37,671 bases of DNA, taken from the NCBI GenBank assembly GCA_014383445.1, contig JACNHV010000208.1, positions 1 to 37,671 on the forward strand, written 5' to 3'. Positions 15,173 through 25,716 of this stretch are shown piece after piece. The position numbers and the translations under genes were made by a program. The notes beneath the pieces were generated by a model. The model was not told where the DNA came from, did no database searches, and worked only from the letters and a program-made list of their open reading frames with translations. This DNA comes from Candidatus Desulfobacula maris. GTDB lineage: Bacteria; Desulfobacterota; Desulfobacteria; Desulfobacterales; Desulfobacteraceae. Every line of letters starts with the position of its first letter. The stretch's first letter is position 1.

Positions 15173-17122
15173 TTATAAAAGTTTCAGGTTCCAGTTCCAG
15201 AGGCCGGGCCGGTCCTTCATTTTAATTCCATGAGGTATGGTTTCATGGATATTGACAAATAAAGAAAATCCAGCCTTTGTAAGTATTTCTTTTTTGGAAG
15301 TTAAATCCAGATACCAATTGGGAAAAACAAGATAATTATTGTTGTATTTTGATATCCACGCTGTTTCACCCATAGGGCTTGTAAATGCCTGGTCTGTTTT
15401 AAGATCCTTTGAAATAATTCTTGATATGCCCAAAGGCCAGTTGCCATAAATAACAACTCCCAAAGGCAGGTCACAGGCCCCGGGCAAAGAACAGAATGTC
15501 TCCTGGTCAAGCTCTGGGCTGACAATGGCACCGGAGAATCCATATTGTTTTAAAAGATTCATAGTCATGCTGTTGGTGATATTACAAAAAGGCCCGGCCC
15601 AGATATTTAATTTTTTTGGATTTTCAAAAAGAGACAATTGCCAGAAGGCATTTAAGACAAAGTTTTTTGCTCCTTTTTTGATGGCTTTGGCAATATACTC
15701 AGAACATATCCTTTCTTCACCCGGAAATAAAAGGGGATCCAGCCACAACCAGTTTTTGCCTGAAGCAGGGATTGAATATCCCTGGGTTGAAATCCATACA
15801 CCTGTTTCTGAATGGTCATGCCCTTGTACAAGTTTGCCCCTTGAAAGAGTGAGTTCTTTGATTTTGTTCTTTGATTTTCTTTGGCTTTGAGAAGAAAAAA
15901 TTTTAATTGTGTCCTCAACTGGTCGGATAGATATTTTTTCTATATCGTTCAATTCAGCATCAAGGCTTTTAATAACATTTGCAAGCTCTGATCCTCTCCG
16001 GTCTATGATATAAACCGGGGTTCCTTTTTTAATTTTAAATTTAGATTTTTTGGATAGAAAAAATTTTCCTTTTTTAGGTACAGCCCTGGTGACCTTTTGA
16101 ATATCATGGAATAGATCATCTTCAAACCCGATTCTTAGAAGATCTGAAGGCATAAGAGCCTCTCTTGTGATAAAAAAGGGGGCAACAGGATTTTGTATTC
16201 TTCCTGCAAAAAGTCCTGAACCTGTTTCTGAAGAGTGATCCAAAGGATTCATTATTCTCTGGGATAAAAGATTATAATGGGAAAATTCTCTTCCCATGGC
16301 ATAATCAAGGTAAGACAGTGCTTGTTTTTTATTTTTTGGATCATCTCTTAAGAGTTTATAGGCTTTAACCGTGTAATAAACATAATGGGGGCTTTTTTTC
16401 CGGCCCTCTATTTTCCAGGTCGTTATTTGCGGGATTTGTTTTAATATTTTTACCAGCACATCTGCGGAAAAATCCATACAGGAAAAATGTCTTTGTTTCT
16501 GACCTTTTTGTTCATACATTCTTCTGCAGGGCTGGACACATCTTCCCCGAAGAGAACTTTTCCCGCCAAACCATGAACTCCAATAGCACCGTCCGGAAAT
16601 GGAATAACAAAGCGCCCCATGTATAAAGACTTCAAGGTCAATATCTTTAGGAGTATTTTCAGCCATAAGCTTGATTTCATCAATGGTAAATTCCCTGGGC
16701 AGAACAACTTTTTTGAATCCCACTTGTTGTGCTGTTTCCAAAGCAGAAGGAAAGGTGCAATTGCCCAAAGTAGAAAGATGAAATTCTTTTTTAAATCCAG
16801 CTTTTCTGGCAAGGGATACCATGGCAAGATCCTGAACAATCAGGGCATCAAAATCAACGAATTTACAGAGCTTGCTTAGAATTTTGCTAACTTTTTCCTG
16901 CTCAGATTCTTTGATTATTGAATTAAATGCGATGTACACATCGATGTCTCTGGATTTGGCAAGCCTGGTTAATCTTGAAAGTTCTTCAATGCTGAAGTTG
17001 TCTGCTTCCATGCGTGCAGAAAATATTTTCAACCCGCAGTAAATGGCGTCTGCACCTGCAGCAACAGCAGCCAAAAATGAATTTTTATCCCCAGCAGGTG
17101 CAAGGATTTTGGGTGTTTTCAA
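15173..17122 (-). CDS. U32-family peptidase-like protein (RlhA/TrhP-type RNA hydroxylation family)
   Basis: A 649-residue protein beginning with the U32 hallmark ILAPAGDKNSFLAAVAAGADAIYCG. The family signature EVFIHGALC (164-172) is followed by C179, C195 and C199 (RGRCVQPCR), the four-Cys set typical of this group. The overall size is close to E. coli RlhA (23S rRNA C2501 hydroxylation), which makes RNA modification a better guess than peptidase activity, although the RlhA, TrhP and UbiU branches cannot be separated by eye. It stands alone on the minus strand, divergent from the cupin gene, with no obvious operon partner. Confidence 0.85.
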   Translation of the reverse strand: MKTPKILAPAGDKNSFLAAVAAGADAIYCGLKIFSARMEADNFSIEELSRLTRLAKSRDIDVYIAFNSIIKESEQEKVSKILSKLCKFVDFDALIVQDLAMVSLARKAGFKKEFHLSTLGNCTFPSALETAQQVGFKKVVLPREFTIDEIKLMAENTPKDIDLEVFIHGALCYSISGRCYWSSWFGGKSSLRGRCVQPCRRMYEQKGQKQRHFSCMDFSADVLVKILKQIPQITTWKIEGRKKSPHYVYYTVKAYKLLRDDPKNKKQALSYLDYAMGREFSHYNLLSQRIMNPLDHSSETGSGLFAGRIQNPVAPFFITREALMPSDLLRIGFEDDLFHDIQKVTRAVPKKGKFFLSKKSKFKIKKGTPVYIIDRRGSELANVIKSLDAELNDIEKISIRPVEDTIKIFSSQSQRKSKNKIKELTLSRGKLVQGHDHSETGVWISTQGYSIPASGKNWLWLDPLLFPGEERICSEYIAKAIKKGAKNFVLNAFWQLSLFENPKKLNIWAGPFCNITNSMTMNLLKQYGFSGAIVSPELDQETFCSLPGACDLPLGVVIYGNWPLGISRIISKDLKTDQAFTSPMGETAWISKYNNNYLVFPNWYLDLTSKKEILTKAGFSLFVNIHETIPHGIKMKDRPGLWNWNLKLL

Positions 17123-17339
17123 GTTTATTTATACCTTCCTTCATTAAGGTCGTATATTTTATCAAAAAAATTATGATGAAAAACATTAAGGACGCCAAGA
17201 TTGCTTTTTTATACACTTCTTGTCTTTCATTGTTTAAAAGTTTAAAGCTAATTTAAAAAACCAGTATTGCAATTTTTGAAAAATTTGTCAAAATAATGAA
17301 AATATTAATAAACACAAAAACAAGAAAAGGAGAAAAATA

Positions 17340-17666
17340 ATGTTTGCAAAATGTAATCTGGAAGGTTTTTTAAATCCCTTTGATGGGGTAGAATTAAAAA
17401 CCCTTGTATATGGTGAGAATAGTTCATTAATACGTTTCCATTTAAAAAAGGGAAAAGAGTTACCCAGTCACTCCCATCCCCATGAACAGACAGGTTTTCT
17501 TGTTTCCGGGAAAATCAAATTATTTATTGAAGGAGAAGGTTTCATGTCAGAACCGGGAGACTCATGGTCCATTAAAGGCGATATTGAGCACAGAGCTGAA
17601 ATCATAGAAGATTCAGTGATAATTGAAGTGTTTTCCCCCTTAAGGGAAGAATATCTGCCCAAATAA
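17340..17666 (+). CDS. Small single-domain cupin protein
   Basis: A 108-residue protein that is essentially one cupin barrel. Motif 1 is PSHSHPHEQTGFLVSGKI (H44, H46, H48, E49; the Gly-rich end is conserved) and motif 2 is EPGDSWSIKGDIEHR with H84, so a metal site is plausible. AAAGGAG precedes the ATG. Small cupins of this kind include sugar isomerases, dioxygenase-like enzymes and sensor proteins, and no substrate can be assigned. It is monocistronic, flanked downstream by inverted-repeat structures. Confidence 0.8.
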   Translation: MFAKCNLEGFLNPFDGVELKTLVYGENSSLIRFHLKKGKELPSHSHPHEQTGFLVSGKIKLFIEGEGFMSEPGDSWSIKGDIEHRAEIIEDSVIIEVFSPLREEYLPK

Positions 17667-17700
17667 AATTAATTCCCGTCGATACGGTAAATATACTAAA

Positions 17701-17773
17701 TAGTGTCTGACTGAAAATTTGAAAATTTAAAAAACCTATTATCCGCTGCAAATTGAGTACAAACCGGACACTA
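17701..17773. repeat. 73-bp segment with terminal inverted repeats, possible MITE or IS-end remnant
   Basis: The segment starts TAGTGTCTGACTG and ends AAACCGGACACTA; the outer TAGTGTC/GACACTA ends are perfect 7-bp inverted repeats and 8 of the first 9 positions agree. It is too short to encode anything and sits between the cupin gene and a strong hairpin. It may be a miniature or decayed transposable element end, although no target-site duplication is obvious. Confidence 0.35.
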
Positions 17774-17779
17774 AATGCA

Positions 17780-17816
17780 ATATGGGCTTTCAGATAATAT
17801 ATCTGAAAGCCCATAT
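17780..17816. terminator. Perfect 17-bp inverted repeat, probable terminator hairpin
   Basis: ATATGGGCTTTCAGATA, a 3-nt ATA loop, then the exact reverse complement. It lies 114 bp past the cupin stop and 100 bp before the next gene. No run of T follows directly (ACTCTTGTCTC), so intrinsic termination is less certain than the stem would suggest; RNA 3'-end protection or an element-borne hairpin are alternatives. Confidence 0.5.
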
Positions 17817-17916
17817 ACTCTTGTCTCTTATATATTTCTATGGTATGAATTTTTTAATTTTTTCTATGATATTTATAAGCGGTATTTATAAATAATTAAA
17901 TAAAAGGATTATACCT

Positions 17917-19329
17917 ATGGATCAGCTAAAGCAACTGAATGAAAGAATCATCAGGCGTGTTAATGTCAATTTAGAGGAATTTGATTTTAATACTGAAGAT
18001 TTTGTTAGAAATTCTCTTGAATATGATAAAATGCTGGAGTTTTACGCATTTTATGGGATCACATCCCAACATCCTATTTATTTTCATTTCAAAAATTCCA
18101 ATATTGCCGGCAGTTATTTTCTTGGAAAATGTTATGTTGGAAGATCAGCCATTTATAAAAGTGATGTGAGAGGAGATGAACTAAAAAGGATGGGTGACAC
18201 TATCCGGTATAAAAAGGATGTTCCTCTTGTTGAAGATGAAATGATCACGATAAGGGACAGTCTTCTTTATAAGACACTTGTTCACAGCAACTCTCACAAT
18301 CTTGAGAGTCCTGAACAATTTGGTATCCACAATACCATTGCTGCTCATTATGTAAATATTCATGGGACAACCCTTGAGGGATGTTTTTTAGGTCCTTTTG
18401 CAACCGTGGATCTTATGAATCTGCATTCCTGCATTGTGGGTGAGTTTTCATATGTTCAGGCAGGAGAACTTTTCCATAGGAAAATTGATCCTGGAACAGT
18501 GTGGATACGGAGTAAGAATTTTGAGTTTAAATATAAGTTTAATAAAGAGGTTTTGGACAATTTTGTAGGGGTAAATTCTTCATACCAGCCCCGCGGAATA
18601 ATCTATGATTTTGTTAAAGAACGCGAGCAGGATTATGAAAAGTTATTTGATGTAGTGAACCTTGAGCCTATAAAAGCCCCAAATAGCTCTGCCGTCAACA
18701 GATATGCCTTGATTCAAGGCAAAACACAAATTGGTGAAAATGTTCTTATATCTCAAAGGGCTTTTTTAGATAATGCTGTAATGGGCAATGGTTCCAATGC
18801 ACAGGAAAATACTTATATTATTCATTCAAATCTTGCCGGTTTGTGTATCACAGCTCATGGCGGAAAGATAATACATGCAGATATCGGTCTTGAAACCTTT
18901 GTTGGATTTAATTGCTTTCTAAACGGAAAACCAAATGCACGAATTGAGATCGGCGAAGGATGTATTATTATGCCACACACCATTATAGATCCTCATACTC
19001 CGCTCAAAATACCTGATGAACATCTGGTGTGGGGATTTATCGGGTCTGAAGAAGATGTTGAAAATAATACCCTTTCTCTTGATGCGCTTGCTGAAATAAG
19101 GGATACCCTGAGAATGGGGAAAATGGTTTTTACCGGTAATGGTTCTGTTTTTATTGATGCCTTCCGCAGGAGGATCAGTCAGATTTTACTGGCAAATGGT
19201 GCGTTGTTTAATAACGGTGAAAACCGAGGCCACGCTCAAGATGATCAAAATATATCCTTTAATACTATTCAGCCCTATAGAACAGGAGAGCGTAAGGGCT
19301 TGTATCCTTCCATCAGGATTAACCCGTAA
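17917..19329 (+). CDS. Left-handed beta-helix (hexapeptide-repeat) transferase-like protein
   Basis: A 470-residue protein with two stretches of imperfect hexapeptide repeats (about 60-200 and 260-370; for example IGENVLISQRAFLDNAVMG and IEIGEGCIIMPHTIID), the pattern of LbetaH acyl- or sugar-transferase-like folds. There is no nucleotidyltransferase domain, so this is not GlmU. The C-terminal 100 residues are helical and charged. AAAAGGAT precedes the ATG. It lies 11 bp upstream of the LD-carboxypeptidase gene, so the two are probably co-transcribed. I cannot name the substrate. Confidence 0.75.
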   Translation: MDQLKQLNERIIRRVNVNLEEFDFNTEDFVRNSLEYDKMLEFYAFYGITSQHPIYFHFKNSNIAGSYFLGKCYVGRSAIYKSDVRGDELKRMGDTIRYKKDVPLVEDEMITIRDSLLYKTLVHSNSHNLESPEQFGIHNTIAAHYVNIHGTTLEGCFLGPFATVDLMNLHSCIVGEFSYVQAGELFHRKIDPGTVWIRSKNFEFKYKFNKEVLDNFVGVNSSYQPRGIIYDFVKEREQDYEKLFDVVNLEPIKAPNSSAVNRYALIQGKTQIGENVLISQRAFLDNAVMGNGSNAQENTYIIHSNLAGLCITAHGGKIIHADIGLETFVGFNCFLNGKPNARIEIGEGCIIMPHTIIDPHTPLKIPDEHLVWGFIGSEEDVENNTLSLDALAEIRDTLRMGKMVFTGNGSVFIDAFRRRISQILLANGALFNNGENRGHAQDDQNISFNTIQPYRTGERKGLYPSIRINP

Positions 19330-19340
19330 TTAAACAAGAA

Positions 19341-20240
19341 ATGATGAAGATAAAAATTCCTATTAAAAGATCCATGACTTTAAAACCTGGAAGCATGTTA
19401 GGTGTGTGTGCTCCATCTGCACGCTTTGATACTGAAAAATTAAATCTGGGAATTGGGGTATTAAAAGAATTAGGATTCAGGGTTAAAGTACCTGTGGAAA
19501 TCTTTAAAAAGAAACGTTATCTTGCAGGTGATGACATGGTTCGGGCAAATGTTATTAACAGGCTTTTTGCAGATCCTGCCATAGATGGAATTATTTGTGC
19601 CCGGGGTGGTTTTGGATCGATCCGAATTCTGGATCACCTAAACTGGAACATTATCAAGCAAAATCCCAAGCCGTTTATTGGATTTTCTGACAATACGGCA
19701 ATATTACTGGCTATCATTGATGAAACAGGAAATTCAGTTATCCATGGCCCAAATGTTGTTTCACTTGCCCAGGCCCAGGAAGAGACCATTGATGCGTTTT
19801 ATAAAACTGTGAATGGTAGTTTTGACAAAATTGATATGATAAACGGCCAAATCCTAAAATCCGGCAAGTGTACAGGTGTCTTAAAGGGAGGGAATATGGC
19901 TACCATGTGCCACCTTGTAGGCACACGGTTTCAACCGGATTTTAATAATACTGTTTTATTTCTGGAAGATATTGGTGAACCAGCTTATAAAATTGATCGG
20001 ATGCTGACACAGATGAAAATGGCAGGTCTGTTTAAAGGGATTCAAGGTGTGATTGCCGGAACCTTTGAAAATTGTGATAATGATGAGTATGTAAAAGAAA
20101 TATTGCTGGAAATATTTGAGGAATACAATATCCCGATTTTTTCAGGGCTTGATGCCGGCCATGGAAAGGTTAATCTGCCTTTATGCATGGGAACCCATAT
20201 TAAGATGGATACAAAATTAGCAAAAATCCAATGGGTTTAA
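19341..20240 (+). CDS. ldcA: LD-carboxypeptidase, S66 family (LdcA-like)
   Basis: A 299-residue cytoplasmic serine peptidase of the LdcA type, which removes the terminal D-Ala from murein tetrapeptides during peptidoglycan recycling. The catalytic triad fits the family: S116 in GFSDNTA, E209 in LFLEDIGEPAYKIDRML, H274 in GLDAGHGKVNLPLCMG. The length is typical. There is no signal peptide. Its 3' end overlaps the next gene by 10 bp. The location before a beta-lactamase-like hydrolase and the mre/mrd cluster supports a cell-wall role. Confidence 0.88.
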   Translation: MMKIKIPIKRSMTLKPGSMLGVCAPSARFDTEKLNLGIGVLKELGFRVKVPVEIFKKKRYLAGDDMVRANVINRLFADPAIDGIICARGGFGSIRILDHLNWNIIKQNPKPFIGFSDNTAILLAIIDETGNSVIHGPNVVSLAQAQEETIDAFYKTVNGSFDKIDMINGQILKSGKCTGVLKGGNMATMCHLVGTRFQPDFNNTVLFLEDIGEPAYKIDRMLTQMKMAGLFKGIQGVIAGTFENCDNDEYVKEILLEIFEEYNIPIFSGLDAGHGKVNLPLCMGTHIKMDTKLAKIQWV

Positions 20241-21328
20241 TTTATATGGGCAAGGACAGAATTTCCAGGAAAATAGAAAATGCAATCTCCCAAGGTATTT
20301 TCCCCGGGGCAGTCCTATTGTGTGCGAAAAATCAGAAAATACTTATCCATGAATCTTATGGCATGGCTGATATTTTTGAAAAAAGAAAAATGAGAAAAGA
20401 CAGTGTTTTTGATCTTGCTTCTTTGACTAAACCTTTGGCAACAACCCTGGCCTTATCCAAGCTCATTGAGAGAGATCAGGTCTTTTTGGATCAGAAAATA
20501 GGATCAATTCTTGCAGAATTTAAAACAACCCTAAAAGCAGACATTACAATTGACATGCTGCTCAGGCACACTTCAGGGTTCCCGGCTCATCGTGAATATT
20601 TTAAAAAAATCATAAAGACAAATGAAAATCCCAGACAATATCTAAGATATCTTCTGGTCCATGAGGTCCTTGAAAATAAAATTGATGAAAAACAGGTCTA
20701 CAGTGATCTGGGATTTATGGTCCTGTCATGGATTATAGAAGAAATTAGCTGTCAAAGACTGGATCGATTCGTTTCAAAGCAAATATATTCTCCCCTTGAA
20801 ATTGATGATCTGTTTTTTCTGGAAACAGGCTTAAAGAGTAAAAAATTTATACAATACCGCCAAAAAATTGTGGCTACCCAGCAATGTCCCTGGAGAAAAA
20901 AAGTGATTGTGGGAGAAGTGGATGATGATAATGCCTGGGCTGCTGGAGGAATAGAAGGGCATGCAGGGCTTTTTGGAAATGCCGGTTCAATCCATAAATT
21001 GTGCTTTGAAATATTAAAGGCATTGCAGAATAAACCCACCAGGGTTTTAAGGCCTGATATTATACAAAATTTTGTATCAAGAAAAAATAAGCATGACATG
21101 GTAGCAGGATTTGATACCCCTTCAAAAGAGGGTTCCTCTTCAGGTAAATATTTTTCAACGTCATCCATAGGGCATCTTGGATTTACAGGCACCTCTTTCT
21201 GGATTGATCCGGAAACCGGCTTGATAATTATTTTTTTAACCAACAGGGTACACCCTTTAAGATCAAATGAGGGTATAAAAAAATTCCGCCCGCAAATGCA
21301 TGATTTGATATTTTCTGAATTAATATAA
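20231..21328 (+). CDS. Serine beta-lactamase-fold hydrolase (class C/EstB-like)
   Basis: A 365-residue protein of the beta-lactamase/esterase/DD-peptidase-like family. SxxK is S64-LTK67, the YxN equivalent is Y157-S-D159, and the third motif is H315-LG in GHLGFTGTS, as in class C and EstB-type enzymes. No signal peptide is seen, so a cytoplasmic role in muropeptide or ester hydrolysis is more likely than antibiotic resistance. It overlaps ldcA by 10 bp, indicating a two-gene unit. An alternative start at ATG 20246 is possible. Confidence 0.82.
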   Translation: MGLIYMGKDRISRKIENAISQGIFPGAVLLCAKNQKILIHESYGMADIFEKRKMRKDSVFDLASLTKPLATTLALSKLIERDQVFLDQKIGSILAEFKTTLKADITIDMLLRHTSGFPAHREYFKKIIKTNENPRQYLRYLLVHEVLENKIDEKQVYSDLGFMVLSWIIEEISCQRLDRFVSKQIYSPLEIDDLFFLETGLKSKKFIQYRQKIVATQQCPWRKKVIVGEVDDDNAWAAGGIEGHAGLFGNAGSIHKLCFEILKALQNKPTRVLRPDIIQNFVSRKNKHDMVAGFDTPSKEGSSSGKYFSTSSIGHLGFTGTSFWIDPETGLIIIFLTNRVHPLRSNEGIKKFRPQMHDLIFSELI

Positions 21329-21399
21329 AATATTACGGTGTTAAGGCGTTTTGGACTTGTAAAAAATAGTTAAGTTTGTTAGCAAATACTGTTTAATAA

Positions 21400-22497
<1,098 letters not shown>

Positions 22498-22501
22498 TTT
22501 A

Positions 22502-23314
22502 ATGTTTTCGCAAAAACTGATTATTTTTGTTGGGCTTGCTCTCTTTATTGCCATTAATTTTACCGCAATGACCATGAGCAACAAAGAATTCTTGCCGACC
22601 AACGGCATTGAAAGATTATTTATTACCATTACCTCTCCTTTTCAGATGGCCGTTACTAAAACCATACATTTTATTCAAAATATCTGGAACACTTATTTTA
22701 TGTCGGTCCTTGCAGTTAAAGAAAATATTGAATTAAAAAAACAACTTGGGAAAACAATAGAAATAAATAATCGGTATGTGGAACTGGAACTCGAAAATAC
22801 CCGGCTTAAGAAATTTCTTAATTTTACAAGCACAATGCCGGACACATATGTTGCAGCTCAAATCATTGCAAGGGACCCATCCCCCTGGTTTAAAACCATT
22901 ATGATCGATAAGGGCACACAAGATGGCCTGGTCAAAGGAAGCCCTGTGCTGGTTCCCGAAGGAATTGTCGGTCAAATAATCAAAGTTGCAAAAAATTATT
23001 CCAGAGTTCTTTTGATTACGGATAGAAACTCTGCTGTTGATTCCTTTGTACAGAACTCCCGTGTCCGTGGAATTGTAAAAGGGAACAATGAGGACAATTG
23101 TTCTTTTGTATATACATTAAGAAAGGATGAGGTAAAAGAGGGCGAAATGATTATTTCATCTGGTTTGGATCAAGTGTTTCCCAAGGGTATGAAAATCGGC
23201 AGAATTTTAAAAGTGACAAAGGTTCATTCTCAACTTTTCCAGGATATTACCCTGGAGACCAGCGTTGATTTTAATAAAATAGAAGAAGTTCTTGTATTTA
23301 AAAATAACAGATAA
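22502..23314 (+). CDS. mreC: Rod shape-determining protein MreC
   Basis: A 270-residue bitopic protein: an N-terminal transmembrane helix (about residues 5-22), a short coiled coil with ELELENTRLKKFLNF near 95-110, then the beta-rich periplasmic MreC core (for example GSPVLVPEGIVGQIIKVAKN and SRVLLITDRNSAVDSFVQ). It links MreB to PBP2 and activates it. It starts 4 bp after mreB. The length is normal. Confidence 0.95.
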   Translation: MFSQKLIIFVGLALFIAINFTAMTMSNKEFLPTNGIERLFITITSPFQMAVTKTIHFIQNIWNTYFMSVLAVKENIELKKQLGKTIEINNRYVELELENTRLKKFLNFTSTMPDTYVAAQIIARDPSPWFKTIMIDKGTQDGLVKGSPVLVPEGIVGQIIKVAKNYSRVLLITDRNSAVDSFVQNSRVRGIVKGNNEDNCSFVYTLRKDEVKEGEMIISSGLDQVFPKGMKIGRILKVTKVHSQLFQDITLETSVDFNKIEEVLVFKNNR

Positions 23315-23336
23315 ATCGTTTTGAAACGGGTCAATA

Positions 23337-23882
23337 ATGAATGTAGTTTTTTTCTTGGTTTTCACTTTATTTTTAATCGTTCTCCAAACGATTATCCTTC
23401 CATCATTTTCCTGGTTTGATCAGTGTTTTGACCTGCTGATTATTGATGTTCTTTTTTTAAGTTTTATTTCATCTCACTATTCAATGGTTTTGGCCATCAT
23501 TATTATCGGATGCGTGATGGACAGTATTTCTGGTGTTCCGTTCTGCTATCATACTTTTTCGTATGTGTGGATGTATATTATTGTGCAAATAGTCAAACAA
23601 TTATTTTTTCAAAGAAACATTATTTTTATTTTTATCATCAGTATCGTTTCCATACCCATTCAGCATGGATTTTTATTGTTTTCAGTTTTTGTCCATCAAG
23701 GTGTCGATTCCATCTGGGAATTTAATTTTAATCTTTTGATAAGGCAGGTGTTTTGGGGCGTTGTTTTTATCCCGCCTGGTATCTGGCTGGTAAATGCCTT
23801 GTGGCAGAACTGGATACTTAAAATAAAATTTTTGCGAAACAACGTGTTTAAAAATACTGAGGATAGAATTGACCGAATTTAG
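23337..23882 (+). CDS. mreD: Rod shape-determining membrane protein MreD
   Basis: A 181-residue, very hydrophobic protein with about five transmembrane helices. MreD is poorly conserved, and the assignment rests on size, topology and its place between mreC and the PBP2 gene. Its last 14 bases overlap the start of mrdA. Confidence 0.88.
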   Translation: MNVVFFLVFTLFLIVLQTIILPSFSWFDQCFDLLIIDVLFLSFISSHYSMVLAIIIIGCVMDSISGVPFCYHTFSYVWMYIIVQIVKQLFFQRNIIFIFIISIVSIPIQHGFLLFSVFVHQGVDSIWEFNFNLLIRQVFWGVVFIPPGIWLVNALWQNWILKIKFLRNNVFKNTEDRIDRI

Positions 23883-25704
23883 TCAAAATCAGGACAGGGA
23901 CTGGATAAAGCAAAGATTTATCATTGTAAGTGTATGTATCTTGTTTGTGTTTGCACTCTTGTTTCTCAGGCTGGTATATCTTCAAATTATTAAGGGTAAA
24001 GAATACAGGCTTTTATCTGAAAAAAATGCGGTACGTCTTAAAAGTATTAAATCACCTCGTGGTCTGGTCTTTGACAGAAATAAAAAATTATTGGTGGATA
24101 ACAGGCCTTCTTTTAATCTCAAAATAGTGCTTGAGGATGCAGGCGAGGTTCAAGAAACTGTGAAAAAACTTGCCGAATTAATTGCTATGCCTTTTCAAGA
24201 ACTTATGGATTATATTGCTCGGGAAGGAAAGGGTTCGGTTTACAAACCAATAACGTTAAAAAATGATATCTCAAGGGATCAGCTTGCCATTGTTGAAGCG
24301 CATAAATTTGATCTTCCGGGGATTCATATCGATATAGAGCCCACAAGATATTATATTTATAAAAAAACAGCTGCTCATCTTTTAGGTTATCTCGGACAAA
24401 TAAACACCAAAGAACTGAAAACTGGCAAATATCCCAATGTCAAGTCAGGAGACTCAATAGGCAGATATGGTATTGAAAAAAGTTTTGAAAACTATCTGCA
24501 GGGGAAACAGGGCGGAAGACAAGTAGAAGTCGATGCCAGTGGCAGAACAATTAAAATTTTGAGAACTATTGAACCTGTTGCAGGGCTAGATTTGTATCTT
24601 ACATTGGATCTTGATTTACAACAGACAGCAGAAAAATCGCTTGAAAATAAAGCCGGAGCCGTAGTTGCCATTGATCCTGATAATGGAGATATTCTAGCGC
24701 TGGCAAGTAATCCCAGTTTTGATCAAAACGATTTCATTGGTGGTATAAGCAGCAAAAAGTGGAATGCATTGATGTCAGATCCGGGTAAACCAATGGTAAA
24801 TAAGGCGATTCAGGCAGAATATCCCCCGGCTTCCACCTATAAAATTATTACCTCCATTGCCGCTCTTGAAGAAAACCATATCACTATGAATACCACTGCA
24901 TACTGCCCGGGATTTTTAAAATATGGCAATAGAACGTATCGGTGTTGGAATAAGAATGGACATGGTGAGCTAAGTATTATTAACGCTCTTGCACAATCCT
25001 GCGATGTTTTTTATTATCAGGCAGGTATTAAAGTCGGTGTGGACAAGTTGGGACAGTATGCAATGGGGAGTGGGCTGGGTAAAAAGACAGGTATTTTGCT
25101 GGGAAATGAAAAAAAAGGACTTGTTCCAACTTCGGCCTGGAAAAAGAAACTATACAAAGAATCATGGCAAGGGGGTGAAACACTTTCTGTGGCAATAGGA
25201 CAGAGCTACAATCTGGTCACACCTCTGCAGATGGCTGTTTTAACTGCTGCTATTGGTAATGGTGGCACCTTGTACAGACCCAGACTTGTTAAAACAATTA
25301 AAGACGGTCATGGGCTTGTGATAAAAAAAAATGAACCTGAAATTACGGGTGGCCTGCCGGCAAGCAAAGAGACATTGGATATAGTAAGAAATGGACTTTT
25401 GAAAGTTGTTCAGGGTGAGCGTGGGACGGCAGGAAGAATTAGACTGAAAGATATTGAAATAGCTGGTAAGACAGGGACTGCTCAAGTTTATAGTATGAAA
25501 ACAAATGACAAAAGAAAAGCAGAAGATTTAAAATATTCTTTGCGGGATCATGCCTGGTTTGTCTGCTATGCCCCTGCAAAGAACCCTGTCATTGCAGTAG
25601 CTGTACTGGTTGAACACGGAGAGCATGGATCAAGTACTGCTGCCCCCATAGCCAGCGCTTTGATAGAACAATATATTCAAGGACCATTTAAAGAAAAAAT
25701 ATAA
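23869..25704 (+). CDS. mrdA: Penicillin-binding protein 2 (elongasome transpeptidase)
   Basis: A 611-residue class B PBP. It has a short cytoplasmic N-terminus, a transmembrane helix at about 18-40, a pedestal/dimerisation domain with RGLVFDRN near 64-71, then the transpeptidase domain with S322-TYK325, S377-CD in place of SxN, and KTGTAQ near 533. SCD in place of SxN is common in PBP2. Translation begins with TTG inside mreD. It cross-links peptidoglycan during lateral growth together with RodA, encoded next. Confidence 0.95.
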   Translation: MTEFSQNQDRDWIKQRFIIVSVCILFVFALLFLRLVYLQIIKGKEYRLLSEKNAVRLKSIKSPRGLVFDRNKKLLVDNRPSFNLKIVLEDAGEVQETVKKLAELIAMPFQELMDYIAREGKGSVYKPITLKNDISRDQLAIVEAHKFDLPGIHIDIEPTRYYIYKKTAAHLLGYLGQINTKELKTGKYPNVKSGDSIGRYGIEKSFENYLQGKQGGRQVEVDASGRTIKILRTIEPVAGLDLYLTLDLDLQQTAEKSLENKAGAVVAIDPDNGDILALASNPSFDQNDFIGGISSKKWNALMSDPGKPMVNKAIQAEYPPASTYKIITSIAALEENHITMNTTAYCPGFLKYGNRTYRCWNKNGHGELSIINALAQSCDVFYYQAGIKVGVDKLGQYAMGSGLGKKTGILLGNEKKGLVPTSAWKKKLYKESWQGGETLSVAIGQSYNLVTPLQMAVLTAAIGNGGTLYRPRLVKTIKDGHGLVIKKNEPEITGGLPASKETLDIVRNGLLKVVQGERGTAGRIRLKDIEIAGKTGTAQVYSMKTNDKRKAEDLKYSLRDHAWFVCYAPAKNPVIAVAVLVEHGEHGSSTAAPIASALIEQYIQGPFKEKI

Positions 25705-25716
25705 CTGGAGTAGCCC

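Noticed and set aside
20231-21328. Antibiotic-resistance beta-lactamase
   Set aside because: No signal peptide is visible, the motifs are of the EstB/DD-peptidase-like type, and the context is cell-wall recycling.
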